64,000 bases of DNA, from NCBI RefSeq assembly GCF_041929345.1, contig NZ_JBHFNQ010000146.1, forward strand, positions 15,685 through 79,684, given 5' to 3'. Position numbers and translations under genes: made by a program. Positions within the stretch are counted from its first letter, which is position 1; every line of letters starts with the position of its first letter. The notes below the pieces were generated by a model. The model searched no databases, had not been told where the DNA came from, and saw only the letters and a program-made list of their open reading frames with translations. Shown one piece after another: positions 1-8,299 of this stretch. This DNA comes from Floridanema aerugineum. GTDB taxonomy: Bacteria > Cyanobacteriota > Cyanobacteriia > Cyanobacteriales > Aerosakkonemataceae.

Positions 1-87
1 ATAGGCATCATCTTCTCCGAAAACTGGCTCAACAGGAGCAATCTCCTCACTAGTGGAAGCACAATGTAAATATGCAAGCGTTTCCAT
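1..87 (-). CDS. N-terminus of an unidentified protein, cut by window edge
   Basis: An open frame of 29 codons runs from an ATG at 87 leftwards off the window. An AGGAG ribosome binding site lies 10-15 bases upstream of the ATG, so this is a convincing start. The first residues read METLAYLHCASTSEE. That opening vaguely recalls the N-terminus of cyanobacterial peptidoglycan-binding-domain proteins, but the domain itself would lie outside the window, so no function is assigned. Confidence 0.55.
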   Translation of the reverse strand, partial: METLAYLHCASTSEEIAPVEPVFGEDDAY

Positions 88-443
88 GAATATCTGTCTC
101 CTTGTTTGTGGCTAATTTCTGAAGGGCTAATTCAGAATTTTTCAGCCGAACGAAAGCATTCTATCCTAAACTTCTGATTCGCACTAGATGTTTATCTGTA
201 ATATTGATTCTTCGTAATAAAACTTTATTATTCAATCATTCTTGGAAAATAAACTTAATTAAAGACTCATAATTTTGAGTTGATTTACCATAAGTTTTAA
301 ATCACTATTAAGCAATACAACTACTTATTAATAAAAAAACGGAAAATACTTTGTCACTTTCGTAACACTGCTAATAAGTATTAGTTTTTTAAGTGTTGAA
401 GTTTTGAGGGTTTAACCTTAGCTGAGGCTAAACCCTGTGGGGT
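88..443. other. Gene-free leader region
   Basis: About 350 AT-rich bases between the start of the edge gene (minus strand) and the psbN stop. It must hold the promoter of the edge gene. I see no open frame, tRNA or clear repeat. Confidence 0.5.
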
Positions 444-447
444 TTAG
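428..447 (-). terminator. Hairpin at the psbN stop codon
   Basis: CTAAACCC and GGGTTTAG pair around a 4-base loop. The psbN stop codon sits inside the stem. There is no T-run directly after it on the minus strand, so it is a likely but not classical terminator. Confidence 0.4.
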
Positions 448-575
448 TCTTCGTGATCTTCAAAGGGATCGCTCAGTTGCTTTGCCGGAGGCCCGAAAGC
501 TGTATAAATAGACAAAGCAGTAATGGCAATAATCACCACGCCGATGGAAATGCTAAGAACTGTTGCGGGTTCCAT
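444..575 (-). CDS. psbN: Photosystem II assembly protein PsbN
   Basis: This 43-residue protein starts MEPATVLSISIGVV, crosses the membrane once, and ends in the typical acidic tail with GPPAKQLSDPFEDHED. PsbN is needed for assembly and repair of the photosystem II reaction centre in the thylakoid and is not a stable subunit. The gene lies divergent from psbH, the conserved cyanobacterial and plastid arrangement, with about 150 bases of shared promoter region. Length and sequence match the family, so the identification is secure. Confidence 0.95.
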   Translation of the reverse strand: MEPATVLSISIGVVIIAITALSIYTAFGPPAKQLSDPFEDHED

Positions 576-669
576 ATCTAAGATAAATTTATGAGTACGA
601 TTCCTCTATAATATTACAGAACGTTACGAAAGCGCCAAATTAGCTCATAGTCTAGGCAGTGGGCTAAAC

Positions 670-696
670 TTGTCGTTTTTCTTGCCACAGTATAAG
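670..696 (+). promoter_or_regulatory. Possible psbH promoter
   Basis: TTGTCG at 670-675 and TATAAG at 691-696 could be -35 and -10 boxes, 15 bases apart, just upstream of the psbH leader. The spacing is short, so this is tentative. Confidence 0.25.
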
Positions 697-722
697 TATT
701 TTAGATTCATACTAGGTGACAC

Positions 723-926
723 ATGGCACAAAGAACTTGGTTGGGAGATGTACTTAGACCCTTAAACTCGGAGTATGGTAAAGTTGCTCCCGGTTGGGGA
801 ACGACTCCGGTAATGGGAGTTTTCATGGTACTGTTTTTGGTTTTTCTGTTGATTATTCTGCAAATCTACAACTCATCGCTGATTCTAGAAAGCTTCAAGG
901 TAGATTGGAGAAGCCTGGGGAGATAA
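723..926 (+). CDS. psbH: Photosystem II reaction centre protein PsbH
   Basis: The 67-residue protein has the cyanobacterial PsbH pattern: an N-terminal stretch MAQRTWLGDVLRPLNSEYGK, then PGWGTTPVMGVFM leading into one transmembrane helix, and a short C-terminal tail. PsbH stabilises the core of photosystem II near the QB site and CP47. It has an AGGTGA-like ribosome binding site directly upstream of the ATG. psbN is divergent, and a strong terminator at 967-988 closes the unit. Confidence 0.97.
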   Translation: MAQRTWLGDVLRPLNSEYGKVAPGWGTTPVMGVFMVLFLVFLLIILQIYNSSLILESFKVDWRSLGR

Positions 927-966
927 TTTCTGGCTATCTAAGGTGATGAGATAAATTTTCAGCTTT

Positions 967-988
967 CCCGGCTTGACCGGGTTTTTTT
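967..988 (+). terminator. Rho-independent terminator of psbH
   Basis: CCCGG and CCGGG pair around a 5-base loop and are followed by seven T residues. This is a textbook intrinsic terminator 40 bases after the psbH stop. Confidence 0.85.
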
Positions 989-1051
989 GTTCTACCGGGA
1001 ACAAAACTGAAGTGCTATAAATTATTTGAGGGAGTTAGAGAGGGTAAAGGT

Positions 1052-1309
1052 TTGAATATATTTGGCATTGGACTGCCGGAAATGGCAGTGATTCTGGTAG
1101 TGGCGTTATTAGTTTTTGGCCCGAAAAAGTTACCAGAAATTGGTCGCAGCTTCGGTAAAGCGATTCGCGGTTTCCAAGATGCTTCTAAGGAATTTGAAAG
1201 TGAGTTTCAACGAGAAGCTCAACAGTTAGAAGCTTCGATGAAGTCAGCAACACCAGCTAAGTCTGAAGAAGTTGCTAAGACTAACTCGGAAACAACCCAA
1301 AAAAGTTAA
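1052..1309 (+). CDS. tatA: Twin-arginine translocase subunit TatA/TatE
   Basis: The 85-residue protein has one N-terminal transmembrane helix (about residues 5-21), the hinge FGPKKLPEIG, an amphipathic helix rich in K, R and F, and a charged tail. This is the TatA/E layout; the protein forms the pore that exports folded proteins across plasma and thylakoid membranes. Translation begins at TTG (1052), because no ATG precedes the conserved NIFGIGLPE. It lies 14 bases upstream of pth and is probably co-transcribed with it. Confidence 0.93.
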   Translation: MNIFGIGLPEMAVILVVALLVFGPKKLPEIGRSFGKAIRGFQDASKEFESEFQREAQQLEASMKSATPAKSEEVAKTNSETTQKS

Positions 1310-1323
1310 GGTATTTAATAGTT

Positions 1324-1965
1324 ATGAGTTCGGCAGCCGATTCACCTGCGTTAGTGATTCCCCAATTAATTGTAGGGTTGGGAAATCCGGGCAGCAAGTA
1401 TGAACAAACGCGGCATAACATTGGCTTTATGGCGGTGGATGCCCTGGCGCAGCGTTGGCAAATTACTTTATCGGAAAATCGCAAGTTTCAAGGGTTGTTT
1501 GGTGAAGGTTTGGCTGTCTCAACGGGAAAAATCCGGTTACTTAAGCCACTAACTTACATGAATCTTTCTGGGCAGTCGATTCGGGCTGTGACGGATTGGT
1601 ACAAACTGTCTCCAGATTCAGTGTTGGTGATTTATGATGATATGGATTTACCTTTGGGGAAAATTCGTTTACGGTTGTCAGGTTCGGCTGGTGGTCATAA
1701 TGGGATGAAATCGACGATCGCACACCTAAATACAGATAAATTTCCCCGGTTGCGCGTCGGGATCGGTAAACCACCAACTCCCACAGAAGACAAAGACCCG
1801 ATTTCCCACGTTTTAGGCCGTTTTTCTAGTAACGAAACTGGGCTAATGTCGGATGTTATTCAACTAGTTGTAGATGCAGTAGAACTAAGTTTAAAACAGG
1901 GCGTGGAAAAGGCAATGAGTCTCTACAATAACCGCCAAGTTGTAGCAGAAACTTCCCGTTCTTGA
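1324..1965 (+). CDS. pth: Peptidyl-tRNA hydrolase
   Basis: The 213-residue protein releases peptides from stalled peptidyl-tRNA and recycles the tRNA. It shows the family signature GLGNPGSKYEQTRHNIGF, with the catalytic histidine at residue 31, and later DDMDLPLGKIRLR and SAGGHNGMKS. The 12 residues before the core are a short extension. A tnpB C-terminal remnant follows in the same frame immediately after the stop codon, so the last few residues (VAETSRS) may have been altered by that insertion. Confidence 0.96.
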   Translation: MSSAADSPALVIPQLIVGLGNPGSKYEQTRHNIGFMAVDALAQRWQITLSENRKFQGLFGEGLAVSTGKIRLLKPLTYMNLSGQSIRAVTDWYKLSPDSVLVIYDDMDLPLGKIRLRLSGSAGGHNGMKSTIAHLNTDKFPRLRVGIGKPPTPTEDKDPISHVLGRFSSNETGLMSDVIQLVVDAVELSLKQGVEKAMSLYNNRQVVAETSRS

Positions 1966-2127
1966 TGCGGAATCAGAATACTAAAGACGGATGGAACAGC
2001 CGTTTCTGCTAGTGGAGGGGAAGTAAGACCAAAGGGCGGACGCAAATCCGTTCTGAGGCACTCCCCTGTGAAGCTAGAAGCCCCAACTATACTGTTAGGC
2101 TTCGACCTGAGCACAGCCGAAGGTTAG
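1966..2127 (+). pseudogene. C-terminal remnant of a TnpB (IS605 OrfB type) gene
   Basis: The frame that continues past the pth stop encodes about 53 residues including TDGTAVSASGGEVRPKGG and SVLRHSPVKLEAPT before a TAG at 2125. This has the composition and closing pattern of cyanobacterial TnpB tails (AVSACGG, then a PVKQEAP-like end). It is followed by an inverted repeat typical of the right end of such elements. The RuvC and zinc-finger parts are gone, so only the 3' end of an old insertion survives. The identification rests on remembered family pattern and not on an alignment. Confidence 0.65.
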
Positions 2128-2140
2128 TTGGGGTAGTTCA
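2081..2140 (+). repeat. Right end of the decayed TnpB insertion sequence
   Basis: CCCCAACTA (2081-2089) pairs with TAGTTGGGG (2125-2133), followed by TAGTTCA. This hairpin plus a TTCA tail is the right-end layout of cyanobacterial IS605/IS1341-type elements. The final TCA is also the rpsU stop codon on the other strand. Confidence 0.6.
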
Positions 2141-2317
2141 CCGCATTCTTCTTTTACGTCTTGCGGCGACTGCTTTGCGTTTGCGTTTTTCTAAGGGGGT
2201 TTCAAAATGACGGTGATTTTTTACATCAGCCAAGATCCCGGCGCGAGAAACTTGACGCTTAAATCGACGTAGCGCGGACTCTAATCCTTCATTTTCACCT
2301 AAGAGGACTTGGGTCAT
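2138..2317 (-). CDS. rpsU: 30S ribosomal protein bS21
   Basis: This 59-residue basic protein begins MTQVLLGENEGLESALRRFK and ends in an arginine- and lysine-rich tail (RKRKAVAARRKRRMR). It is bS21, a small-subunit protein that helps mRNA base-pair with 16S rRNA. A GGAGAA ribosome binding site precedes the ATG at 2317. Its stop codon coincides with the right end of the decayed TnpB element, so the exact C-terminus may have been set by that insertion. Confidence 0.93.
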   Translation of the reverse strand: MTQVLLGENEGLESALRRFKRQVSRAGILADVKNHRHFETPLEKRKRKAVAARRKRRMR

Positions 2318-2592
2318 TTTTTCTTCTCCATCTGTTACGTTTGGTACTATTTAGTGCGCTCGGTTTGTTTTTGCCGTAAATTTAATTAGGTTCACCTAGA
2401 GAACTGATAAATCAGCAAGGCAATATCTCCTAATGCAAGTCAATTGAGGAACCTAGTTTCGGAGATCTGCCCGCCAAAACAGAAGCCTATACTCTGCAAC
2501 AAAGAACAAAGCCTACAACCGAACTTGATTCACGACTAGTACTTTAACATGAAATCCTTAGCTCGGAAGGAGATCGGGGGTTGCAGCCATGC

Positions 2593-3912
2593 TTATTTCA
2601 GTCGGCTTAAGTAAGAAAGGTCTACTGCTCCAAAGTGGATGCTTAGGGCAATATTTAAATTTTCTAGACATTGAATCAGCCACATTACGGCATCTCCAAC
2701 GCTTGACTCGTAGTGATTAAATAAAATGGAAAATCGCTTTTCTAAGTAAGGTTTAACTTTCCGGCAAATTAGCACCAGTTTTAGTAGTAGACCTACTGTT
2801 CTGGTAGTACCCAAATTAGCTACCAAATCTATAAATACAAAATGTTGGGTTTGCTTCTGATTGTTAACTACCAAAAAGTTTAATAGGTTGCTACAGGTTC
2901 TAATGATTAAAAATTCACTAACTGGTTGGGAATCGTTGTGGGGCAGTGTATTTTGCAAATAGGTGTATAACTGCTTATTAAATTGGCGGTTCCCATAATT
3001 GGGATCGATGGAAGATGTCAAATAAGCATAGAGTTCTTTTTTCAAGTCTTTATATGTACGAGTTTGGCTACTATGAGTGACGAAACTATGAGCTAAGTCA
3101 CGATAGCTATAAGCTCCTTCAACTTTACCAACGTATTGTTTTACAGCAGAAAACAGTTCGTTATCAGTCAATAAAGTAGGGTTGTTAATTGGACGAATGA
3201 TTTGTTTGGGATGCTCTTCTGGTCTCTGACGTGCTACTTGAATTTGTCTTACTTGGTGAGTGATGTATTGCGATAATTCTATTTCATAATTTCTTTGGGC
3301 TTCAGTTCGCATTTTCCCGATCGCTTGCTGGTCTTCATAGGTGCTATCCTCACTGAGTAAGCAATGGTCATATAAGTAGGGGTAGCGATTTATTAACTTG
3401 GCTAGGGGTGTGGTTTTTATTTCACTTTTTTGTGCTACTGTTTTAGTTACTGCTTGCGATAACCGTTGCAGAGTAGTGTATTGTTCCGTCTGGCGGAAGT
3501 TTTTAATTAGTTCCCGCAAGCATCTGACTGATTTGTGACGGAACGAGCGGTTAAAATGAGTAGATTGAATTTCAAAGCAGGCTATTAATTGGGGAATTGT
3601 CGATCGCTGTTGCGGATGAATTTGCCAACGGTTTATTAAAATATGGCAGCATCGGTTCAGCACAAATTTAAATTGCGCCTCAGCGTCTTTTGCGCTAATA
3701 ATCTCATCCAACGCCTGCATTATTTCGTTCTCAGGATATGTCCCACCTTCTATGAACAAAAGTTTAAAGCGTTCAATCAGGCGGTTTGGCGGTTCGACTT
3801 GTACTAATTTTAGCCAGTGTTGATACAGTTTTTGTTCTGCCAAAGAGGACTGGCGTGTGTATGGTTCGTTCCTAGTAGTCACTTTTTTTCCCTTTCTCTT
3901 ACCAGGGCGCAT
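2593..3912 (-). CDS. Conserved cyanobacterial protein of unknown function
   Basis: The 439-residue protein is soluble and largely alpha-helical, with a basic N-terminus (MRPGKRKGKK) and the phrase FVLNRCCHILINRW near residue 85. It has no signal peptide or transmembrane segment and no catalytic motif that I recognise. The many helices suggest a scaffold or repeat fold, but this is only inference. It stands alone between rpsU and a long gene-free stretch. I have the impression that related proteins are widespread in cyanobacteria, but cannot name the family. Confidence 0.8.
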   Translation of the reverse strand: MRPGKRKGKKVTTRNEPYTRQSSLAEQKLYQHWLKLVQVEPPNRLIERFKLLFIEGGTYPENEIMQALDEIISAKDAEAQFKFVLNRCCHILINRWQIHPQQRSTIPQLIACFEIQSTHFNRSFRHKSVRCLRELIKNFRQTEQYTTLQRLSQAVTKTVAQKSEIKTTPLAKLINRYPYLYDHCLLSEDSTYEDQQAIGKMRTEAQRNYEIELSQYITHQVRQIQVARQRPEEHPKQIIRPINNPTLLTDNELFSAVKQYVGKVEGAYSYRDLAHSFVTHSSQTRTYKDLKKELYAYLTSSIDPNYGNRQFNKQLYTYLQNTLPHNDSQPVSEFLIIRTCSNLLNFLVVNNQKQTQHFVFIDLVANLGTTRTVGLLLKLVLICRKVKPYLEKRFSILFNHYESSVGDAVMWLIQCLENLNIALSIHFGAVDLSYLSRLK

Positions 3913-4493
3913 ATAATTCTGGCAACAACAGTTTTTGTATCCTGATTTCTCACTTTTAATGAACTGTCAATCTCTCCTGATGAGGATTTAAGGAAACCTT
4001 GTAGAAAAGGATGACTTGTTAATTGTCATTTCCTGTTTTCTTTCGTTGAATTTATTTGCCTGATTCTTTCTAAGTGCGGAATTTTAGCACACTCAGAGTC
4101 AAGTAGATGCTTGCTGTCATTGCTTTGAATGTTTAGCTTGCCATGTTTTTTTTCCATGTTTGTCTCGATCCTAACCAGACTATCTAAAGAGTCCCAGTGA
4201 CTTACATCACTTTAACTCAGTCTGGTTGTTCTGTACTGTTTCATTGAGTTTTACTCAGAAACTAATTGATGAATTCATCACCTTTAAAAGGTTTCCAAGT
4301 AAAGTAGAGTTTGTCAAGGGGTTATCACCCCTTGTATTTTTTGCCACTATAAAAGTAATTTCACTACTAAGATGCCATATCTAATTCGCTACTACATAGT
4401 ATTTTCATAAAGACATTCAGAAAGAAGCTGGATTTTATTTAAAGATTCTGTTAACTTACGGGCTGTGATTCAAGTTTCACTGAGGTTTGATTT
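3913..4493. other. Long intergenic region with an orphan terminator
   Basis: About 580 bases between two divergent genes. It must contain the promoters of the 439-aa gene and of murF. No frame is convincing. A strong plus-strand hairpin with a T-run lies at 4315-4342 with no gene before it, which suggests a small RNA or a murF leader. Confidence 0.5.
4315..4342 (+). terminator. Orphan rho-independent terminator
   Basis: CAAGGGG (4315-4321) and CCCCTTG (4328-4334) form a 7-pair stem with a 6-base loop, followed by TATTTTTT. No plus-strand coding gene lies between 3913 and this site, so it ends either a non-coding transcript or an attenuated murF leader. Confidence 0.6.
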
Positions 4494-5861
4494 TTGACCA
4501 TGCCCTTTTCAATTAGTATATCTCAATTGTCTGAAGTTTTATTAGCTACACCAAAAAGTTTGACCGATACAGCGAAAAGTTACTTAATTAGTGGCGTTTC
4601 TACGGATACTCGCAGTATTCAGTGTGGGGATCTGTTTGTTGCTTTGCAAGGCAGCAACTTTGATGGACACGAATTTGTGCAAACTGCCGTAGCAAAGGGT
4701 GCTGTGGCGGTGGTGACGGGCAAAGATCTCGGTAGTCAGGTGGGAGAGGAGATCCCACAGTTAGTTGTTAAAGATACTCTACAAGCTTATCAGGCGCTCG
4801 CGCAATGGTGGCGCAATCATCTGAGGATTCCGGTAATCGGTGTTACAGGATCTTTCGGTAAAACTACTACTAAGGAATTGATTGGGGCACTATTGGCAAC
4901 TCAGGGAAAGGTACTGAAAACTCAGGCAAATTACAATAACGAAATTGGCGTACCAAAAACTTTATTAGAACTGAATTCAGAACATGATTTTGCGGTGATT
5001 GAAATGGCGATGCGGGGGCAGGGAGAAATCGCTTTGTTGTCAAAAATAGTACATCCTAATATTGGTGTAATTACTAATGTGGGAACGGCACATATTGGAC
5101 GGTTGGGTTCGGTTGAAGCGATCGCTCAAGCTAAATGTGAGTTATTGACAGAAATGCCAGAAGATAGTATAGCAATTTTAAATGCAGATAATCCGTTATT
5201 AATGGCAACGGCGGAAAGATTGTGGCAGGGAAAAACGGTAACTTATGGTTTGGAAAATGGGGATTTGCAAGGTCAGTTAGTTGACGGGCAAACTATGATG
5301 GTGGAGGGAATAAACTTACCTTTACCTTTACCAGGTCGTCACAATGCTCAAAATTATTTAGCTGCTTTGGCGGTGGCGAAGGTTTTGGGAATTGATTTGA
5401 CTCAATTTAGTCAGGGTTTGGCGGTACAATTACCAGAAGGTAGGGCGAAACGTTACGATTTACCTAATGATTTAATGATTCTAGATGAAACTTATAATGC
5501 AGGTTTAGAATCAATGGTGGCGGCGTTGCATTTGTTAGCTCAAACACCAGGAAAAAGGCATATTGCTGTTTTGGGAACGATGAAGGAATTGGGAGATCGA
5601 TCGGCACAATTACATTTTCAAGTTGGCGAGACAGTCAAGCAATTAAATTTAGATCAGTTGTTGATTTTGGTGGACGATCCAGAAACACAGGAAATCGCTA
5701 ATGGTGCTGCGGGTATTCCTTGTGAATGTTTTACTAATCATCAAGCAATTGTAGATCGATTAAAGGAATTGGTGCAATCGGGCGATCGCATTTTATTTAA
5801 AGCTTCCCATTCAGTTGCATTAGACAAAGTTGTAAATCAGTTTCGCCAATTAGTTAATTAG
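4494..5861 (+). CDS. murF: UDP-MurNAc-tripeptide--D-Ala-D-Ala ligase MurF
   Basis: The 455-residue Mur ligase adds D-Ala-D-Ala to the UDP-MurNAc tripeptide, the last cytoplasmic step of peptidoglycan precursor synthesis. The N-terminal UDP-binding domain shows VSTDTRSIQCGDLFVAL, the ATP site is GVTGSFGKTTTKE (residues 116-128), and the central domain has NVGTAHIGRLGS and ILDETYNAG. The GAGG at 4482 is spaced 8 bases from a TTG at 4494 and 14 bases from an ATG at 4500; either may be the start. The following genes run in the same direction after a repeat. Confidence 0.96.
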   Translation: MTMPFSISISQLSEVLLATPKSLTDTAKSYLISGVSTDTRSIQCGDLFVALQGSNFDGHEFVQTAVAKGAVAVVTGKDLGSQVGEEIPQLVVKDTLQAYQALAQWWRNHLRIPVIGVTGSFGKTTTKELIGALLATQGKVLKTQANYNNEIGVPKTLLELNSEHDFAVIEMAMRGQGEIALLSKIVHPNIGVITNVGTAHIGRLGSVEAIAQAKCELLTEMPEDSIAILNADNPLLMATAERLWQGKTVTYGLENGDLQGQLVDGQTMMVEGINLPLPLPGRHNAQNYLAALAVAKVLGIDLTQFSQGLAVQLPEGRAKRYDLPNDLMILDETYNAGLESMVAALHLLAQTPGKRHIAVLGTMKELGDRSAQLHFQVGETVKQLNLDQLLILVDDPETQEIANGAAGIPCECFTNHQAIVDRLKELVQSGDRILFKASHSVALDKVVNQFRQLVN

Positions 5862-5921
5862 TCATTGGTCATTGGTCATTAATATAATAGTTCACAAATG
5901 ACTAATGACCAATAACAAATG
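5862..5921. repeat. Inverted TCATTGGTCATT-type repeat
   Basis: Tandem TCATTGGTCATTGGTCATT (5862-5880) faces an inverted copy, AATGACTAATGACCAATAAC, about 16 bases later. The same short repeat occurs at 24820-24850. The start codon of the next gene (ATG at 5919) lies within the repeat. Confidence 0.7.
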
Positions 5922-6479
5922 ACTAATTGGCGAATTATTGATTTAGTTGCTGACGATCGCGAAGCTGTTACACAAACAGCTGCTTTATTATTTGAAGGGT
6001 TTAAAACTCATTGGGCGAATGCTTGGCCTAGTTTAACAGATGCTTTGGCAGAAGTAAAGTTATCTTTGGGCGAGGATAGAATTAGTCGAATTGCTGTTGA
6101 TGAAAAGCATCAGGTTTTAGGTTGGATTGGCGGGATGAGTCATTATGATGGTAATGTTTGGGAATTGCATCCTTTAGTTGTGCGATCGGACTTTCAAAAG
6201 CAAGGAATTGGTAAGGCATTAGTCACTGATTTAGAAGCACAAGTAAAACAACGGGGAGGAATTACACTTTGGGTGGGTGCTGATGACGAAGACGGCATGA
6301 CTTCTCTGGCAAATATTGACCTTTATCCCAAGGTATTTGAACATATCGCTAAGATTAAAAATTTGCGCGGTCATCCCTACGAATTTTACCAAAAAATGGG
6401 TTTTGTAATTGTCGGAGTCATGCCAGATGCTAATGGTTGGGGAAAACCAGATATTTACATGGCAAAAAGAGTTAAATGA
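5919..6479 (+). CDS. GNAT acetyltransferase, AAC(6')-like
   Basis: The 186-residue protein is a GCN5-type N-acetyltransferase. The acetyl-CoA site reads VVRSDFQKQGIGKALV, and the segments GGITLWVGADDEDG and FYQKMGFVIVGVMPDANGWG match aminoglycoside 6'-N-acetyltransferase-like members. A chromosomal cyanobacterial copy may well act on another amine, so resistance is not implied. Its stop overlaps the next start by four bases (ATGA), which indicates translational coupling with the transporter. The ATG used here lies inside a dispersed repeat. Confidence 0.85.
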   Translation: MTNWRIIDLVADDREAVTQTAALLFEGFKTHWANAWPSLTDALAEVKLSLGEDRISRIAVDEKHQVLGWIGGMSHYDGNVWELHPLVVRSDFQKQGIGKALVTDLEAQVKQRGGITLWVGADDEDGMTSLANIDLYPKVFEHIAKIKNLRGHPYEFYQKMGFVIVGVMPDANGWGKPDIYMAKRVK

Positions 6480-7666
6480 TGTTATTGGTTAAATATATCG
6501 TATTAGCTTTAACTTATCTCGGTTTAGGTTTGGGATATTTACCCGCCTTGCGAATGAATCGCGCTACGATTGCGATCGCAGGTTCAGCTTTTATGGTAGC
6601 TTTAGGTGTATTAAATCTGCAAGAAGCATGGCAATCGATCGATCCTGGAACCATTGTATTCTTGCTGGGAATGATGGTGGTTAATTCTTGTTTGGGTGCA
6701 GCAGGTTTTTTTCAGTTAGCATTGGGATTTTTTACTCGCTTTGCCAATAGCCCTTTGGGGATTTTGCTGGCGATTACTTTTGGCAGTGGGATTTTATCGG
6801 CGTTATTTCTCAATGATACAACTGCAATTCTTTTGACTCCTTTAACTCTTAGTTTATGTCGTACTTTATCAATTAATCCACTTCCTTATCTTTTAGCTTT
6901 GGCGGGAGGAACGAATTTAGGTTCGGTAGCGACTTTAAGTGGAAATCCCCAAAATATTCTCATCGGTTCTTTTTCCGGGATTAGTTATTTGGAATTTGCC
7001 CGTTCTCTCACACCTGTTGCTTTTATTTGTTTAATTGTCCAAGTGGGTTGGTTATATTGGTTATATCCTGAAGTGCGTTCTTTTAATCCTTTTCCTGCAT
7101 CTCCCAAAATTCGTTACCGTTTATATAAACCTTTATTGATTAAAAGTTTGCTAGTTGCGATCGGACTTTTAATAGCTTTTTTAGCAGGTGCACCTTTAGC
7201 AGAATCAGCTTGGATAGCAGCAACTTTTTTATTCATTACTCGGCGGTTGAAACCGCAGCGAATTTTAAAGGCTGTAGATTGGGATTTATTGGCAATGTTT
7301 GCCGGATTGTTTATTATTACTAAAGCGACTCAGGAATTAGGAATTTTAGATGATTTGACTGAGTTGGTAAAAGCGCCTCCCAGTTTGTTGGGGGTGACAG
7401 TAGTACTTTCTAATTTAATTTCTAATGTTCCAGCAGTTTTAGTTTTACAATCAATGATTCCTCACGGCGATACGAAAGCTTGGTTACTTTTAGCGGCGGG
7501 TTCTACTTTAGCAGGGAATTTGACGCTTTTGGGTTCGGTAGCTAATTTGATTGTGGCGGAGTTGGGTGGTAAGCAAGGTTATCGGTTATCTTTTGGGCAA
7601 CATTTGCGCTTTGGTTTGCCTTTAACTTTGGTGACTTTGGTAATTGCTTATTTTTGGATTTATTAG
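6476..7666 (+). CDS. Anion transporter of the ArsB/SLC13-like ion transporter superfamily
   Basis: The 396-residue protein is almost entirely hydrophobic, with roughly ten membrane helices. The motifs ALFLNDTTAILLTPL and GGTNLGSVATLSGNPQN, and a second VLSNLISNVPAVLVL, are the paired N-D/N-P signatures of the ArsB/NhaD/CitM/SLC13 transporters. The substrate cannot be read from sequence; sulfate, dicarboxylate and arsenite are all found in this superfamily. It is translationally coupled to the preceding acetyltransferase. Confidence 0.85.
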   Translation: MMLLVKYIVLALTYLGLGLGYLPALRMNRATIAIAGSAFMVALGVLNLQEAWQSIDPGTIVFLLGMMVVNSCLGAAGFFQLALGFFTRFANSPLGILLAITFGSGILSALFLNDTTAILLTPLTLSLCRTLSINPLPYLLALAGGTNLGSVATLSGNPQNILIGSFSGISYLEFARSLTPVAFICLIVQVGWLYWLYPEVRSFNPFPASPKIRYRLYKPLLIKSLLVAIGLLIAFLAGAPLAESAWIAATFLFITRRLKPQRILKAVDWDLLAMFAGLFIITKATQELGILDDLTELVKAPPSLLGVTVVLSNLISNVPAVLVLQSMIPHGDTKAWLLLAAGSTLAGNLTLLGSVANLIVAELGGKQGYRLSFGQHLRFGLPLTLVTLVIAYFWIY

Positions 7667-7672
7667 GTTTTT

Positions 7673-7782
7673 GGTTAGGATGCGAGTTCTGTTTTTTCCC
7701 ACAGATATCCACAGATGAACACAGATAAACACAGATGATTTACTGATGTTTCAAAGTTAGGATGCGAACTCTTTTTTAAACC
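7673..7782. repeat. CACAGATGAA-type tandem repeat block
   Basis: GTTAGGATGCGA occurs at both ends of this block (7674, 7757), and between them lies a run of short CACAGAT units. The same GGATGCGA plus CACAGATGAA unit recurs at 8300-8470. It fills the gap between two convergent genes. Confidence 0.75.
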
Positions 7783-7783
7783 T

Positions 7784-8257
7784 TTAATTTTCCGAAAATG
7801 TACACTGTTTCGCTGCTCTATTAGCATTGGCACTTCTTCTTAAGTGACCATTGGCATCATACATGGTATCTTTCATACATTTACTCACTTTTTGTACCAT
7901 AATTGGGGTAGTCGCTTTTTGGCAAACTGAAGCCGCTGCTACGGCATTCATTTTCTCTCTGATTACAGTATTCGATTTGTACATTAAGTCGTTCATACAA
8001 CTACTAATATAGCTACTTTCTGGGGCTGTTGAGGCATTTTGACAAGCGTTATTCGCCGCCGTTTCACTAATTTCAGAACGCCGCAGATTTCCGTAATACA
8101 TTACACGATTCATGCAATGAATTTTGAATTGTGCATTAGTTGCGGCATCGGCAGGTGTCGCTATGAAAGTGGTGGTGATTAGGGTAAGTGCGATCGCTAA
8201 TCCTACCACTTTCTTTAACAAGCTTCCGCCCATGCTTCCCCATGCCTTTTTACTCAT
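7784..8257 (-). CDS. Secreted small protein with three cysteine-bearing repeats
   Basis: The 157-residue protein starts with a basic stretch and a hydrophobic signal sequence (LLKKVVGLAIALTLITTTFI, cleavage probably after TPADA). The mature part is three tandem repeats of about 35 residues, each starting C-M-(N/K)-x-x-M-Y and ending in a second cysteine (ACQNA, VCQKA, QCTF). Six regularly spaced cysteines suggest one disulfide per repeat in the periplasm or outside the cell. I do not recognise the family. The gene is isolated between two repeat blocks. Confidence 0.8.
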   Translation of the reverse strand: MSKKAWGSMGGSLLKKVVGLAIALTLITTTFIATPADAATNAQFKIHCMNRVMYYGNLRRSEISETAANNACQNASTAPESSYISSCMNDLMYKSNTVIREKMNAVAAASVCQKATTPIMVQKVSKCMKDTMYDANGHLRRSANANRAAKQCTFSEN

Positions 8258-8299
8258 TTCTTTCTCTCTGCTATTCTGACAAATCTAGATAATTTTATC

